A program made the translations under genes and the position numbers. This document shows, one piece after another, positions 8,016 to 15,884 of a DNA stretch of 64,000 nucleotides. Within the stretch, counting starts at the first letter, position 1, and each line of letters begins with the position of its first letter. Source of the stretch: Actinoallomurus liliacearum (GTDB taxonomy: Bacteria > Actinomycetota > Actinomycetes > Streptosporangiales > Streptosporangiaceae); contig NZ_BAABHJ010000020.1 of NCBI RefSeq assembly GCF_039542035.1, positions 186,001 to 250,000 on the forward strand. The letters are read 5' to 3'. A model generated the notes under the pieces. That model was given only the letters and a program-made list of their open reading frames with translations, was not told the origin of the DNA and ran no database searches.

Positions 8016-9044
8016 ATGACCGACGTGGAACTCTCGCGCAGCGATCTCGGGTGCGCGGGCATCCGGCGGATCCGCTGCGGCCGGGGCTTCCGCTACGTCG
8101 ACGCGGACGGCGAGCCGGTGCGCGATCCGGAGACGCTCGCCCGGGTCAAGGCCCTGGTGATCCCGCCGGCCTGGGAGAACGTCTGGATCTGTCCCTACTC
8201 CGAGGGGCACATCCAGGCGGTCGGTACCGACACGGCGGGCCGCCGCCAGTACCGCTACCACGACCTGTGGCGCGAGCAGCGGGACCGGGAGAAACACGAC
8301 CGGGTGCTGGAGTTCGGCCGGGTGCTGCCCCGCCTCCGCGAAAGGGTCGAGCGCGACCTGAGGGAGAAGGGACTGACCCGGCAGCGAGTGCTCGCCGCCG
8401 CCGTCCGCCTCATCGACCTGGGGTTCTTTCGCCCCGGCGGTGAGGAGTACGCGGCGGAGAACGGCACCTACGGTCTCGCGACGATCCGCAAGGAGCACGT
8501 CAGCCTGAGCGGAGACCAGATCATCTTCGACTACGTCGCCAAGGGTTCGAAACAGCGCGAACAGGCCGTCGCCGACGACGAGGTCTGCGCGGTCGTCCGC
8601 AGCCTCAAACGGCGCCGGAGCGGCGGGGAGGAACTCCTCGCCTACCGCAGCGGACCCCGCTGGCACGACGTCACGTCGACCGACATCAACGACCATCTGC
8701 GGGAGCTGTCCGGCGGGGAGTTCTCCGCCAAGGACTTCCGTACGTGGCACGCCACCGTCCTGGCCGCCGTCGGCCTCGCGGTGTCCGAGCGGGCCGCCGC
8801 GGCGAACGGAACCCGCAAGCGGGCCGTCGCCCGTGTCGTCCGGGAGGTCGCCGACTATCTCGGCAACACCCCCGCCGTCGCCCGCGCGTCGTACATCGAC
8901 CCCCGGGTGATCGAGCTGTACGAGCGCGGCGTCACGATCGCCCCCATCCTCGGCCGGCTCGGCGAGAACGGCGACTTCGGCGACCTCGCCACGCGCGGCC
9001 CCGCCGAACGCGCCGTCCTCAAGCTGCTGACCGAGCACGGCTGA
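8016..9044 (+). CDS. Type IB DNA topoisomerase (poxvirus-like)
   Basis: A 342-residue topoisomerase IB, which relaxes supercoils through a 3'-phosphotyrosyl intermediate. An N-terminal region (about 1-100) contains VIPPAWENVWICP and GRRQYRYH. The catalytic domain carries FFRPGGEEYAAENGTYGLAT (first catalytic Arg/Lys region), KDFRTWHATV with Arg and His of the active site, and ASYIDPRVIELY with the nucleophile Tyr. All expected catalytic residues appear present and length is normal. ATG 8016 is preferred over an in-frame GTG two codons earlier. It is convergent with the LysR gene. Confidence 0.93.
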   Translation: MTDVELSRSDLGCAGIRRIRCGRGFRYVDADGEPVRDPETLARVKALVIPPAWENVWICPYSEGHIQAVGTDTAGRRQYRYHDLWREQRDREKHDRVLEFGRVLPRLRERVERDLREKGLTRQRVLAAAVRLIDLGFFRPGGEEYAAENGTYGLATIRKEHVSLSGDQIIFDYVAKGSKQREQAVADDEVCAVVRSLKRRRSGGEELLAYRSGPRWHDVTSTDINDHLRELSGGEFSAKDFRTWHATVLAAVGLAVSERAAAANGTRKRAVARVVREVADYLGNTPAVARASYIDPRVIELYERGVTIAPILGRLGENGDFGDLATRGPAERAVLKLLTEHG

Positions 9045-9084
9045 CCGGACGGCGGGGCCCGCCGGCGATTTCCGAAGGAACCGT

Positions 9085-10026
9085 TCAGGCGAGGGCGGCG
9101 CGGTCGACCTCGGGGATCCACACGCGGTGGTCACCCGGGTCGGGGATGGACGGGACGGGCAGCGCGGCGAGCAGCCTGCGCAAGCGGGGATCCCGGTTCT
9201 CGCGGCGCCAGGTGACGGACCACAGGTGCATCACCACCGGCTCGATGATCGGGATCCGCCGCATCCGCGGGTCCTCCAGGTCCGTACCGGCCTCGCTGAG
9301 CATGACGGCGCGCCGCTCGCGCCGCATCTGCTTCCCGTAGTCGCGGACGCCGATCGCGGGCTCGGTGAACCGGACCGGAACGCCGAGTTCGTCGCGGAGG
9401 CGGCTCAGGTAGCCGCGCCATTCCTCGGCGCCGCCGGGGTCCGGCATCGCGATCCCCGCCGTCCGGAGGTCGGGCAGCCGCAGCACCGGCCGGTCGGCGA
9501 GGGGGTGTGCCTCGTCGACGAAGGCGTGCAGGGGCTCGAGGTGCACGGGTCGGTGGTCGAGGTCGGCGGGCCAAAAGCCGCCGACGTCGTGCACACGGCC
9601 GAACGCCGCGTCCAGTTCGCCGGTCCGCACCGCCGGCAGCGCGGTCGCCAGGCCCTGGCGCATCGTCGGCTCCACCCGGAGGCCCGGCGTACGCCCGGCG
9701 GCCTCCCGCAGGACCCGCAGCGGCGTGAAGCGCTCAGCGAACACCTCGACGCGCAGCGGGGCCGCCGTCTCGCGGACGGCGGCGACCGCGGTGTCGTACG
9801 CGGCGACGGCGTCCCGGGCGAGCGGCAGGAACCGCCGGCCGGCCGGGGTGAGCTCCACCCGGCGCGTGGTGCGGTCGAACAACGGCACTGCCAGGGCGTT
9901 CTCCAGTCGGCGGATGCGCTTGGACAGCGCCTGCTGGGTGAGGAAGAGCCGAGCGGCGGCCCGGCCGAAGTGCAGTTCGTCGGCGAGGAGGACGAACGCC
10001 CGCATGCCCTGGAGATCGGGTTCCAC
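9085..10026 (-). CDS. LysR-family transcriptional regulator
   Basis: A 313-residue LysR protein. The winged HTH lies at about residues 5-64, with ELHFGRAAARLFLTQQALSK and IRRLENALAVPLFDRTTRRV. The substrate-binding domain follows and includes LRVEPTMRQGLATALPAVR. The longer frame to 10137 has no family match, whereas GTG 10026 (V-E-P-D-L-Q-G-M-R-A-F) fits the usual LysR start. It is divergent from a ClpP-type peptidase gene, with a TTGACA-N9-TGTCAA palindrome in the 89 bp gap. It therefore probably regulates itself and the clpP/hydrolase operon. Confidence 0.9.
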   Translation of the reverse strand: MEPDLQGMRAFVLLADELHFGRAAARLFLTQQALSKRIRRLENALAVPLFDRTTRRVELTPAGRRFLPLARDAVAAYDTAVAAVRETAAPLRVEVFAERFTPLRVLREAAGRTPGLRVEPTMRQGLATALPAVRTGELDAAFGRVHDVGGFWPADLDHRPVHLEPLHAFVDEAHPLADRPVLRLPDLRTAGIAMPDPGGAEEWRGYLSRLRDELGVPVRFTEPAIGVRDYGKQMRRERRAVMLSEAGTDLEDPRMRRIPIIEPVVMHLWSVTWRRENRDPRLRRLLAALPVPSIPDPGDHRVWIPEVDRAALA

Positions 10027-10041
10027 CCAAGAAACTCTCGA

Positions 10042-10062
10042 TTGACAACCCCCGGCTGTCAA
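10042..10062. promoter_or_regulatory. LysR-type operator TTGACA-N9-TGTCAA
   Basis: A perfect 6+6 bp inverted repeat with a 9 bp spacer lies 16 bp upstream of the LysR start and 54 bp upstream of the ClpP start. Its size and T...A symmetry fit the T-N11-A class of LysR binding sites. The left arm is also a good -35 hexamer, so binding could block or activate rightward transcription. Assignment to the adjacent LysR protein is inference. Confidence 0.55.
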
Positions 10063-10115
10063 ACGGCCACAGAAATTGTTGGACACGGTTTCTGAGCCGC
10101 CGGTTTCCTGACGCC

Positions 10116-10736
10116 ATGACCGTTTCCCCGGAGACAATCCTCGAACCGACCCTTCGTACCGCCGAGGCTCCCGCCCCGCCCGCGACCGAGCAGGTGTTCC
10201 AGCGGCTGCTGCGCGAGCGCATCATCGTGCTCGGCCAGGAGGTGGACGACGAGATCGCGAACCGGATCTGCGCCGAGATGCTGCTGCTGTCGGCCGAGGA
10301 CCGGAACCGCGACATCCACCTGTACATCAACTCGCCCGGCGGCTCGGTGACGGCCGGTATGGCGATCTACGACATCATGCAGTTCATCCCCAACGACGTG
10401 GCCACCCTGTCCATGGGCTTCACCGCCTCGATGGGACAGTTCCTGCTGTGCGCCGGGGCTCCGGGCAAGCGGTACGCCCTCCCGCACACCAGCATCCTCA
10501 TGCACCAGCCGCTCGGCGGGATCCGCGGTGTGGCCACCGACATCGCGATTCAGGCCGAGCACATGCGCATGGTGAAACACCTCATGTTCCAGCGCATCGC
10601 CCTGCACACCGGACAGCCCGTCGAGCGGATCGAGGCCGACGCCGACCGCGACCGCTACTTCACCGCCGAGGAGGCCCGCGCGTGCGGTTTCGTCGACCAC
10701 GTGGTGCACTCCGCCGACCAGGTGCTCCCCCGATGA
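10116..10736 (+). CDS. ClpP-family serine peptidase subunit (ClpP3-like paralogue)
   Basis: A 206-residue ClpP protease subunit. The catalytic triad is visible as Ser105 (GFTASMG), His130 (ILMHQP) and Asp175 (RIEADADRDRYF). The core includes INSPGGSVTAGMAIYDIM. It has TASMGQFLL and GKRYALPH, as in Streptomyces ClpP3-type paralogues, rather than the AASMGA of housekeeping ClpP1/ClpP2. A ClpX/ClpC partner is required for protein degradation and is not encoded here. It is alone, not in a ClpP pair, and its stop overlaps the next start (ATGA). The divergent LysR gene is its likely regulator. Confidence 0.92.
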   Translation: MTVSPETILEPTLRTAEAPAPPATEQVFQRLLRERIIVLGQEVDDEIANRICAEMLLLSAEDRNRDIHLYINSPGGSVTAGMAIYDIMQFIPNDVATLSMGFTASMGQFLLCAGAPGKRYALPHTSILMHQPLGGIRGVATDIAIQAEHMRMVKHLMFQRIALHTGQPVERIEADADRDRYFTAEEARACGFVDHVVHSADQVLPR

Positions 10737-11467
10737 GCGGCGCGCCGCCGGTGGTGACGAGGCCGGTCGGGTACCGGCACGGCTCCGACACGCTCGAAGG
10801 CGTGCTGATGACCAGTGAGGCGATCCCGGCCCCGGCGCCCACGGTCCTGATCCTCCACGGCGCGGAGGGCTTCAGCGACGCCCTGATCGAGATCGGCAGG
10901 GAGCGCGTCCTGCCGCAGGGCTACCAGGCGTTCGCCGTGGACCTGTTCGGCAAGGGCGTGAGCGCCTCCACGCCGGAGGAGTTCGACGCGCGCATGGGAC
11001 CGTTCCTGGCGGACCGCGCGATGCTCGCGGACCGGCTGGCCACCGTGATCTCCGTCGTCGCCGGGCTGCCCGAGGTCGACGCCTCGCGCCTGGCCGCCAT
11101 CGGGTTCTGCTTCGGGGGGCTGTGCGTGCTCGACATGGCCCGGGCCGGCCTGCCCGTCAGCGGGGTCGCCGCCTTCCACGGCGTGCTGACGCCTCCGCCC
11201 GACCGGCCCGTACGGCCGATCGACTGCGCGGTCGCCGTATACCACGGCTGGGACGACCCCTTCGCGCCGCCGGAGGACGTCGTGGCGCTCGCCGGCGAGC
11301 TGACCGAGGCCGGCGCCGACTGGCGGATCGAGGCGTTCGGCCACGCGAAGCACGCCTTCATGGCCCCGGTCGTGAACATGCCCGAGCGTGGGATCCAGTA
11401 CGACGCCCGTACCGCCCGGCGCGCCTGGTCGGCGCTGGAGGGCTTCCTCGCCGAGTGTCTCTCCTGA
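10733..11467 (+). CDS. Dienelactone hydrolase family protein
   Basis: A 244-residue alpha/beta hydrolase. The nucleophile elbow is AIGFCFGGLCVL with Cys, characteristic of dienelactone hydrolases. The acid is in YHGWDDPFAPP and the His in GHAKHAFMAP. The ATG at 10733 overlaps the clpP stop, so expression is coupled. DLH enzymes open dienelactones in aromatic catabolism, but many family members hydrolyse other esters and no aromatic pathway genes are near. The frame extends upstream only as a clpP shadow. Confidence 0.88.
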   Translation: MSGAPPVVTRPVGYRHGSDTLEGVLMTSEAIPAPAPTVLILHGAEGFSDALIEIGRERVLPQGYQAFAVDLFGKGVSASTPEEFDARMGPFLADRAMLADRLATVISVVAGLPEVDASRLAAIGFCFGGLCVLDMARAGLPVSGVAAFHGVLTPPPDRPVRPIDCAVAVYHGWDDPFAPPEDVVALAGELTEAGADWRIEAFGHAKHAFMAPVVNMPERGIQYDARTARRAWSALEGFLAECLS

Positions 11468-11494
11468 ACGCGTCCGCGTGGAGGTACGGCTCCG

Positions 11495-14158
11495 TCACAG
11501 GTAGAGGCCGAACTCCTCGGGCTCGGCCGCCGGGCGGGACGGCAGGTCCTCGGCGCGCAGGGTGACCAGGTCCGTTCGCGCGGGCCGGTCGAGACCGGTG
11601 ACGCGCTGCGCCTGGCGTGCGATGGCGCTGTCGAGCAGGTTGCGCATGAACCGTCCGTTGCCGAACGACGGACCGCGCGCCGTACGACGGAGCATCGCCC
11701 GCAGCGCGTCGCCGACCTCGGGCGCGAGGACGAAACCGTCGTCCGCGGCCAGCCGCTCGAACACCGCGCACAGCTCGTCGTCGGTGTAGTCGTCGAAGTG
11801 CAACTGCTTGGCGAACCGCGAGTCGAGGCCCGGATTAGCGAGCAGGAAGTCCGCCATCTCCTGTTCGTAGCCGGCGACGATGACGACGAGGTCGTCCCGG
11901 TGATCCTCCATGAGTTTCACCAGCTCCGCGACGGCCTCGAGACCGAAGTCGCTCTTGAACGACGGCTGCGTGAGCGTGTACGCCTCGTCGATGAAGAGCA
12001 CCCCGCCCAGCGCCCGCTCGACCAGCCGGCGGGTCCGCGGGGCGGTCTGGCCGATGTACTCCCCCACGAGGTGCGCCCGGGACGCCTCGACAAGGTGGCC
12101 CGAGGACAGCGTCCCGAGCTGCTTGTAGATCCGGGCCAGCAGCCGGGCCACCATGGTCTTGCCGGTGCCGGGGTTGCCGGTGAACACCATGTGCCGCGCC
12201 GGGGTGGTGCCCGGCAGTCCCTGCTCCCGGCGCAACCCCTCCGCGCGCGTCATCGCGATGAGGAGGCCGGTCTCCCGCTTGATCGTCTCCAGCCCGGTCA
12301 GGGCCTCCAGCTCGGCGAGGGGGTCGTCCTCGACACCGGCGGAGCCGAACGCGCGGGGCACGTCGGCGCGTTTGACGATGAGCTCGGCGTCCGGCTCCGT
12401 ACGGCTCCGCGCGGCGGCCAGCGCACGGTCCGCCAGCTGGGAGACGAGGCGGGCGTTGCGGAGGGTCCGCGTCGGCGGCGTCGCCGCGAGCAGCTCACCG
12501 GCGGCGTCGCGGGCGCGTTTGTACGTTCGCACGCCCCGCCGGCGCACCTCGCGGTCGAACAGCTCGGCGTACTCCTCGACCGTGAACGGCCGGGTGCGGG
12601 CGACCCGGAACCGGCCCAGCAGGGCCGGATCGGCGTCGCGGATCCGCTCGATCCCGGCCTCGCCGCACAGCGCGACCAGGTGGAGGTCCGGGTGGACGGT
12701 CAGGAGGCGGTGCAGCTCGCTGATCATCTCCTGGCCGTTGCCGACCTCGCCGGCGAACTCGTCCAGGCCGTCGATCACCAGCAGCCGTTCCCCGGCGGCG
12801 TCGCGGACCTCGGCGTGCAGTCTGGCGGCCGCCTCGTACAGGGGCCGGCCCGCGAACACGGTGTGGGTCAGCCAGAGCGGTTCGCGGGGCAGCCGCAGCG
12901 CCGTGGCCAGTTCGTCGACGGCGAGGCGCCGGCCGGTGCCCTCCGGCCCGGCCAGGAGCACACGCACGGTCTCGCTGTCCTCGGTGACCTCCTGGAGCAG
13001 TTCGACGACCTCGGGCTGGCCCACGAGCCCGGTGGCCACATCGGCGGACGCGGCGCTCTCCGCCCGGGCCGCGGGCCGGTCCTCCCGGCCGGTCGCGAGC
13101 TTGGCCGCGAGCGGGTTGACGACGCGGCGGCGCGGGGCGTAGAGGCGACGCAGGTCACGCTGGAAATCGTCGATCGGCGTGTGGTCCCGGCTTCCGCTGC
13201 GCTGCGGCTCGCCGGGCAGGCCCTGCGCGCACGCCACCATCCGGGTCGCCATGTCGAGCCAGGCCCGGCAGGCGTCGGCGGCGCCCGCGACCAGCGCCTC
13301 GGCCAGCCAGAGCCGGATCTCCTCCTGCCACACGGTGGCCCGGAACCCGCTCCGCTCCCGCCGGAACCGCGCGGACACCTCCTTGTACAGGTCGTCGTCG
13401 AGTACGGCGGCCAGCTCGACGGGCACCCGCTCCAGACCGCACTGCAACAGCAGCCGGCTCAGGTGGGTTCCGATGAGACGGCTGCGCGGCACCACCCCGG
13501 CCAGGTGGTCGGTCGCCGCGCGGAACCCGGACCACACCCACTCCAGGTAGCCGACCGGCCCGGCCAGCTCGGGGACCTCCGCGAGGATCTCGTCGTCGGC
13601 GTGCGCGGCCCACCGCGCGCGGAGTTCGCTCTTCGTCAGGTTCGCGTCGCAGTCGGGCGGAGCGTCGTACAGCCGCAGCAACGCGCGCCGCCTGCCCTCG
13701 AGCGGCTCGATCCCCTCCAGCACGGCCAGGCAGTCACGGGCGAGCCGGAGCGCGAGTTCCCGGTCCGGCACCTCGATCAGCCAGTCGATCGGCGGCCGCC
13801 AGAGGTTGGTCGAGGTGTTCCACCAGGTGTTCGAGGTGGTGAGCTGGGCCGGGTCGCTGAGGTGCCGGCGGAGCAGGCGGTCGGTCAACTGGCACTGGGA
13901 GCCCCCGCGGATCGCGCTCACGCCGGGCAGGAAGCCGATGATCTGATACAGGTCCGCGGCGACCAACGAGGCGGGCAGTGTCAGCAGCTTGTGATCATCG
14001 GTCGTCAGGTCCGCGCAGCGTGGATCGGCCAGCAGCGCGTCGATCCGATCGGCGATCTCCGCGAAGAGCCCGTCGGGCACCCGCCACGGGCCGTAGGCGT
14101 AGACGTCGAGGACCGGCTCGTCCGTGAGCAGCAGTTCCAGATGCTCCGGCAGCCCCAC
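11495..14158 (-). CDS. Tandem AAA+ ATPase with CbxX/CfxQ-type C-terminal domain
   Basis: An 887-residue protein in three parts. Residues 1-360 form a helical region I cannot assign, rich in Trp and Arg (TTSNTWWNTSTNLWRPP at 107-123). Residues about 375-600 are a first AAA+ module with GPEGTGRR at 404-411, where the Walker A Lys is Arg, and LLVIDGLDEF as Walker B; it is probably ATPase-impaired. Residues 615-875 are a canonical CbxX/EccA-like AAA+ with GNPGTGKT (661-668), VLFIDEAYTL, pore loop VGEYIGQT and NPGLDSRF. CbxX-type ATPases remodel partner proteins. It stands alone, convergent with the dienelactone hydrolase gene. The partner is unknown. Confidence 0.88.
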   Translation of the reverse strand: MGLPEHLELLLTDEPVLDVYAYGPWRVPDGLFAEIADRIDALLADPRCADLTTDDHKLLTLPASLVAADLYQIIGFLPGVSAIRGGSQCQLTDRLLRRHLSDPAQLTTSNTWWNTSTNLWRPPIDWLIEVPDRELALRLARDCLAVLEGIEPLEGRRRALLRLYDAPPDCDANLTKSELRARWAAHADDEILAEVPELAGPVGYLEWVWSGFRAATDHLAGVVPRSRLIGTHLSRLLLQCGLERVPVELAAVLDDDLYKEVSARFRRERSGFRATVWQEEIRLWLAEALVAGAADACRAWLDMATRMVACAQGLPGEPQRSGSRDHTPIDDFQRDLRRLYAPRRRVVNPLAAKLATGREDRPAARAESAASADVATGLVGQPEVVELLQEVTEDSETVRVLLAGPEGTGRRLAVDELATALRLPREPLWLTHTVFAGRPLYEAAARLHAEVRDAAGERLLVIDGLDEFAGEVGNGQEMISELHRLLTVHPDLHLVALCGEAGIERIRDADPALLGRFRVARTRPFTVEEYAELFDREVRRRGVRTYKRARDAAGELLAATPPTRTLRNARLVSQLADRALAAARSRTEPDAELIVKRADVPRAFGSAGVEDDPLAELEALTGLETIKRETGLLIAMTRAEGLRREQGLPGTTPARHMVFTGNPGTGKTMVARLLARIYKQLGTLSSGHLVEASRAHLVGEYIGQTAPRTRRLVERALGGVLFIDEAYTLTQPSFKSDFGLEAVAELVKLMEDHRDDLVVIVAGYEQEMADFLLANPGLDSRFAKQLHFDDYTDDELCAVFERLAADDGFVLAPEVGDALRAMLRRTARGPSFGNGRFMRNLLDSAIARQAQRVTGLDRPARTDLVTLRAEDLPSRPAAEPEEFGLYL

Positions 14159-14254
14159 CGCGTTCCCCCCATCACCCGTACGAATCGGACATCAGCCTAC
14201 GGCGAGTGGATCACCGGTGGGGTCGATGTCGGATCCCGGGTGCAGGATGGCCCC

Positions 14255-14476
14255 ATGTGCAGAAGCATCAAGACGCTGCGGCCACCCGCCATCGAAGAGG
14301 TCACCGACGACGACATCCGGGCGGCGGCGCTGCAGTACGTCCGTAAGGTGTCGGGTTTCCGGCGCCCGGCAGCGCACAACCAGGCCGTCTTCGACCGGGC
14401 GGTCGAAGAGGTGACCCGGGCGACCGCCGTCCTGCTGGCCGACCTCGAGGTCCGGGGCAGCCGGTCGGGCACCTGA
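14255..14476 (+). CDS. DUF2277 family protein
   Basis: A 73-residue protein matching DUF2277: it opens MCRSIKTLRPPAIEEVTD, has AALQYVRKVSGFRRPAAHN in the centre and a C-terminal helix with FDRAVEEVT. Length is normal. The family is widespread in actinobacteria and unstudied; the conserved MCRSIK start hints at a structural or metal-linked role for Cys2. It is divergent from the tandem AAA+ gene across 96 bp, so a shared promoter region is possible. The start is fixed by the conserved N-terminus although the reading frame runs on upstream. Confidence 0.85.
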   Translation: MCRSIKTLRPPAIEEVTDDDIRAAALQYVRKVSGFRRPAAHNQAVFDRAVEEVTRATAVLLADLEVRGSRSGT

Positions 14477-14641
14477 CCTGGCCCTTCGCGGTCCCCAGGG
14501 AATTCTGTCAGGACTCGTGCGGTCGGGCGATACGCAGCCGCCGCTCGGTCATGATCACGTTACCTGACCGCAAACCGCCGGAAACGGAGAACTGGCTATA
14601 TTTCGGAGGGTTATGGACTGACCAGAAATCAGGTATCAAAC

Positions 14642-15871
14642 GTGCACGTACTGCTCGTGGGTCCCGCTTCCTCCGGACAGCTGTATCCCCAGGCCGCGCG
14701 GCGGCTGGGGATGCGCGTCACCGTCATCACGACCGGTCGCGACGTCTACGCGCTGCCGGACGACGTCCGGGAGTTCATCGACGACATCCGGTTCGTCGGC
14801 ACGCTGTCCGCGGCCGAGCTCCGGGCCACGTCCCGGCAGGTCCACCGGGAGCGCCCGGTCCACGCCGTGGTGGCCGGGGACGAGTTCACCGTCCCGGCCA
14901 CGGCCACGATCGCGGCGGATCTCGGAGTCGACGGCATCGACCCGGCCGACGCCCAGGTGGTCCGCGACAAGTCGGCCATGCGGGCGCGACTGCACGCGGC
15001 CGGGGTGCGGGCACCGGCCTTCGTCGTCGCCTCCTCCCCTGCGGAGGCCGCCGACGCGGGCGAGACGGTCGGATTCCCCTGTGTCATCAAGCCGTCCGGG
15101 ATGGTGGGCACCATCGGCGTCCGGCGGGCCGACAGCCGGGAGGATCTGATCGACGGCTACCGGCGGATCGCGGACGAGACGCTGCCGGTGGCCGGGCGGC
15201 TCCCCGACTCGACCGTCGTCGTCGAGCAGTACCTCCGCGGCCAGGAGTTCTCCGCGGAGGGATACGTCCGGCAGGGGCAGGCCACCATCCTGGCCATCAC
15301 CGAGAAGTGCCTCGGGCCGGAGCCGTACTTCCAGCAGCAGGGCCACATCGTCCGTCCCGCGCAGGACGTGCCGGGCCACGAGGCCGTGGCCGACCACCTG
15401 GAGCAGGTCACCAAGGCCCTCGGCCTCACGACGGGCGCGTTCCACGCCGAGTACCGGGTCACCGACGAGGGGCCGACCCTCATCGAGATCGGGGCTCGCA
15501 TGGCCGGGGACCACATCGCCGAGATGGTGGAGACCGTCACCGGCCTGTCCCTCGCGCAGGCGTCGCTCGCCGCGGCGGCCGGTGTGCCGTGCCCCGCTCC
15601 GGCGACCCCCGCGGCGGCGGTCGCCGGCATCCACTTCGTCACCGAACCGCGCCTCGCCGGACGTAGCCACACCGGGCTTCGCGGCTGGGAGGAGGCGCTG
15701 CGCCTGCCGGGGGTGCACGACGCGCGGATCGCCATCCCCGCCGGGCGGCCCATCCCCGATCGCCAGGACATGCGGTCGCGGATCGGCCACCTGATGTTCA
15801 CCGCCGCCACCTACGACGACGCCGTACGACTGCGGCGGACGCTCGCCGATCGGATCAGCGTTGTCGGCTGA
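14642..15871 (+). CDS. ATP-grasp carboxylate-amine ligase
   Basis: A 409-residue ATP-grasp enzyme. The N-terminal Rossmann-like part starts MHVLLVGPASSG, followed by a central domain with VVRDKSAMRARLHAAGV. The ATP-grasp core has FPCVIKPSGMVGTIGV, VEQYLRGQEFSAEGYV and the metal/ATP-binding FHAEYRVTDEGPTLIEIGAR. This layout matches L-amino-acid ligases such as BacD (DdlB/PurK-like), which join two amino acids or an acid and an amine via an acyl phosphate. It starts at GTG 14642 and is followed 13 bp later by an MFS exporter, as in bacilysin-type loci. The product is unknown. Confidence 0.87.
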   Translation: MHVLLVGPASSGQLYPQAARRLGMRVTVITTGRDVYALPDDVREFIDDIRFVGTLSAAELRATSRQVHRERPVHAVVAGDEFTVPATATIAADLGVDGIDPADAQVVRDKSAMRARLHAAGVRAPAFVVASSPAEAADAGETVGFPCVIKPSGMVGTIGVRRADSREDLIDGYRRIADETLPVAGRLPDSTVVVEQYLRGQEFSAEGYVRQGQATILAITEKCLGPEPYFQQQGHIVRPAQDVPGHEAVADHLEQVTKALGLTTGAFHAEYRVTDEGPTLIEIGARMAGDHIAEMVETVTGLSLAQASLAAAAGVPCPAPATPAAAVAGIHFVTEPRLAGRSHTGLRGWEEALRLPGVHDARIAIPAGRPIPDRQDMRSRIGHLMFTAATYDDAVRLRRTLADRISVVG

Positions 15872-15884
15872 GCCCGGCGGAACG

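Noticed and set aside
6846..9134. 762-residue minus-strand frame over topoisomerase IB
   Set aside because: Overlaps the well-supported GlxA and topoisomerase genes in antisense and lacks family motifs.
11798..14254. Long plus-strand frame opposite the tandem AAA+ gene
   Set aside because: Antisense of a gene with clear Walker motifs; only its last 73 codons (DUF2277, from 14255) are real.
14613..14621. Two-codon upstream frame (ATG GAC TGA) behind GGAGGG before the ATP-grasp gene
   Set aside because: SD-to-start spacing is very short and a two-codon frame can arise by chance; no evidence of regulation, so not listed as a feature.
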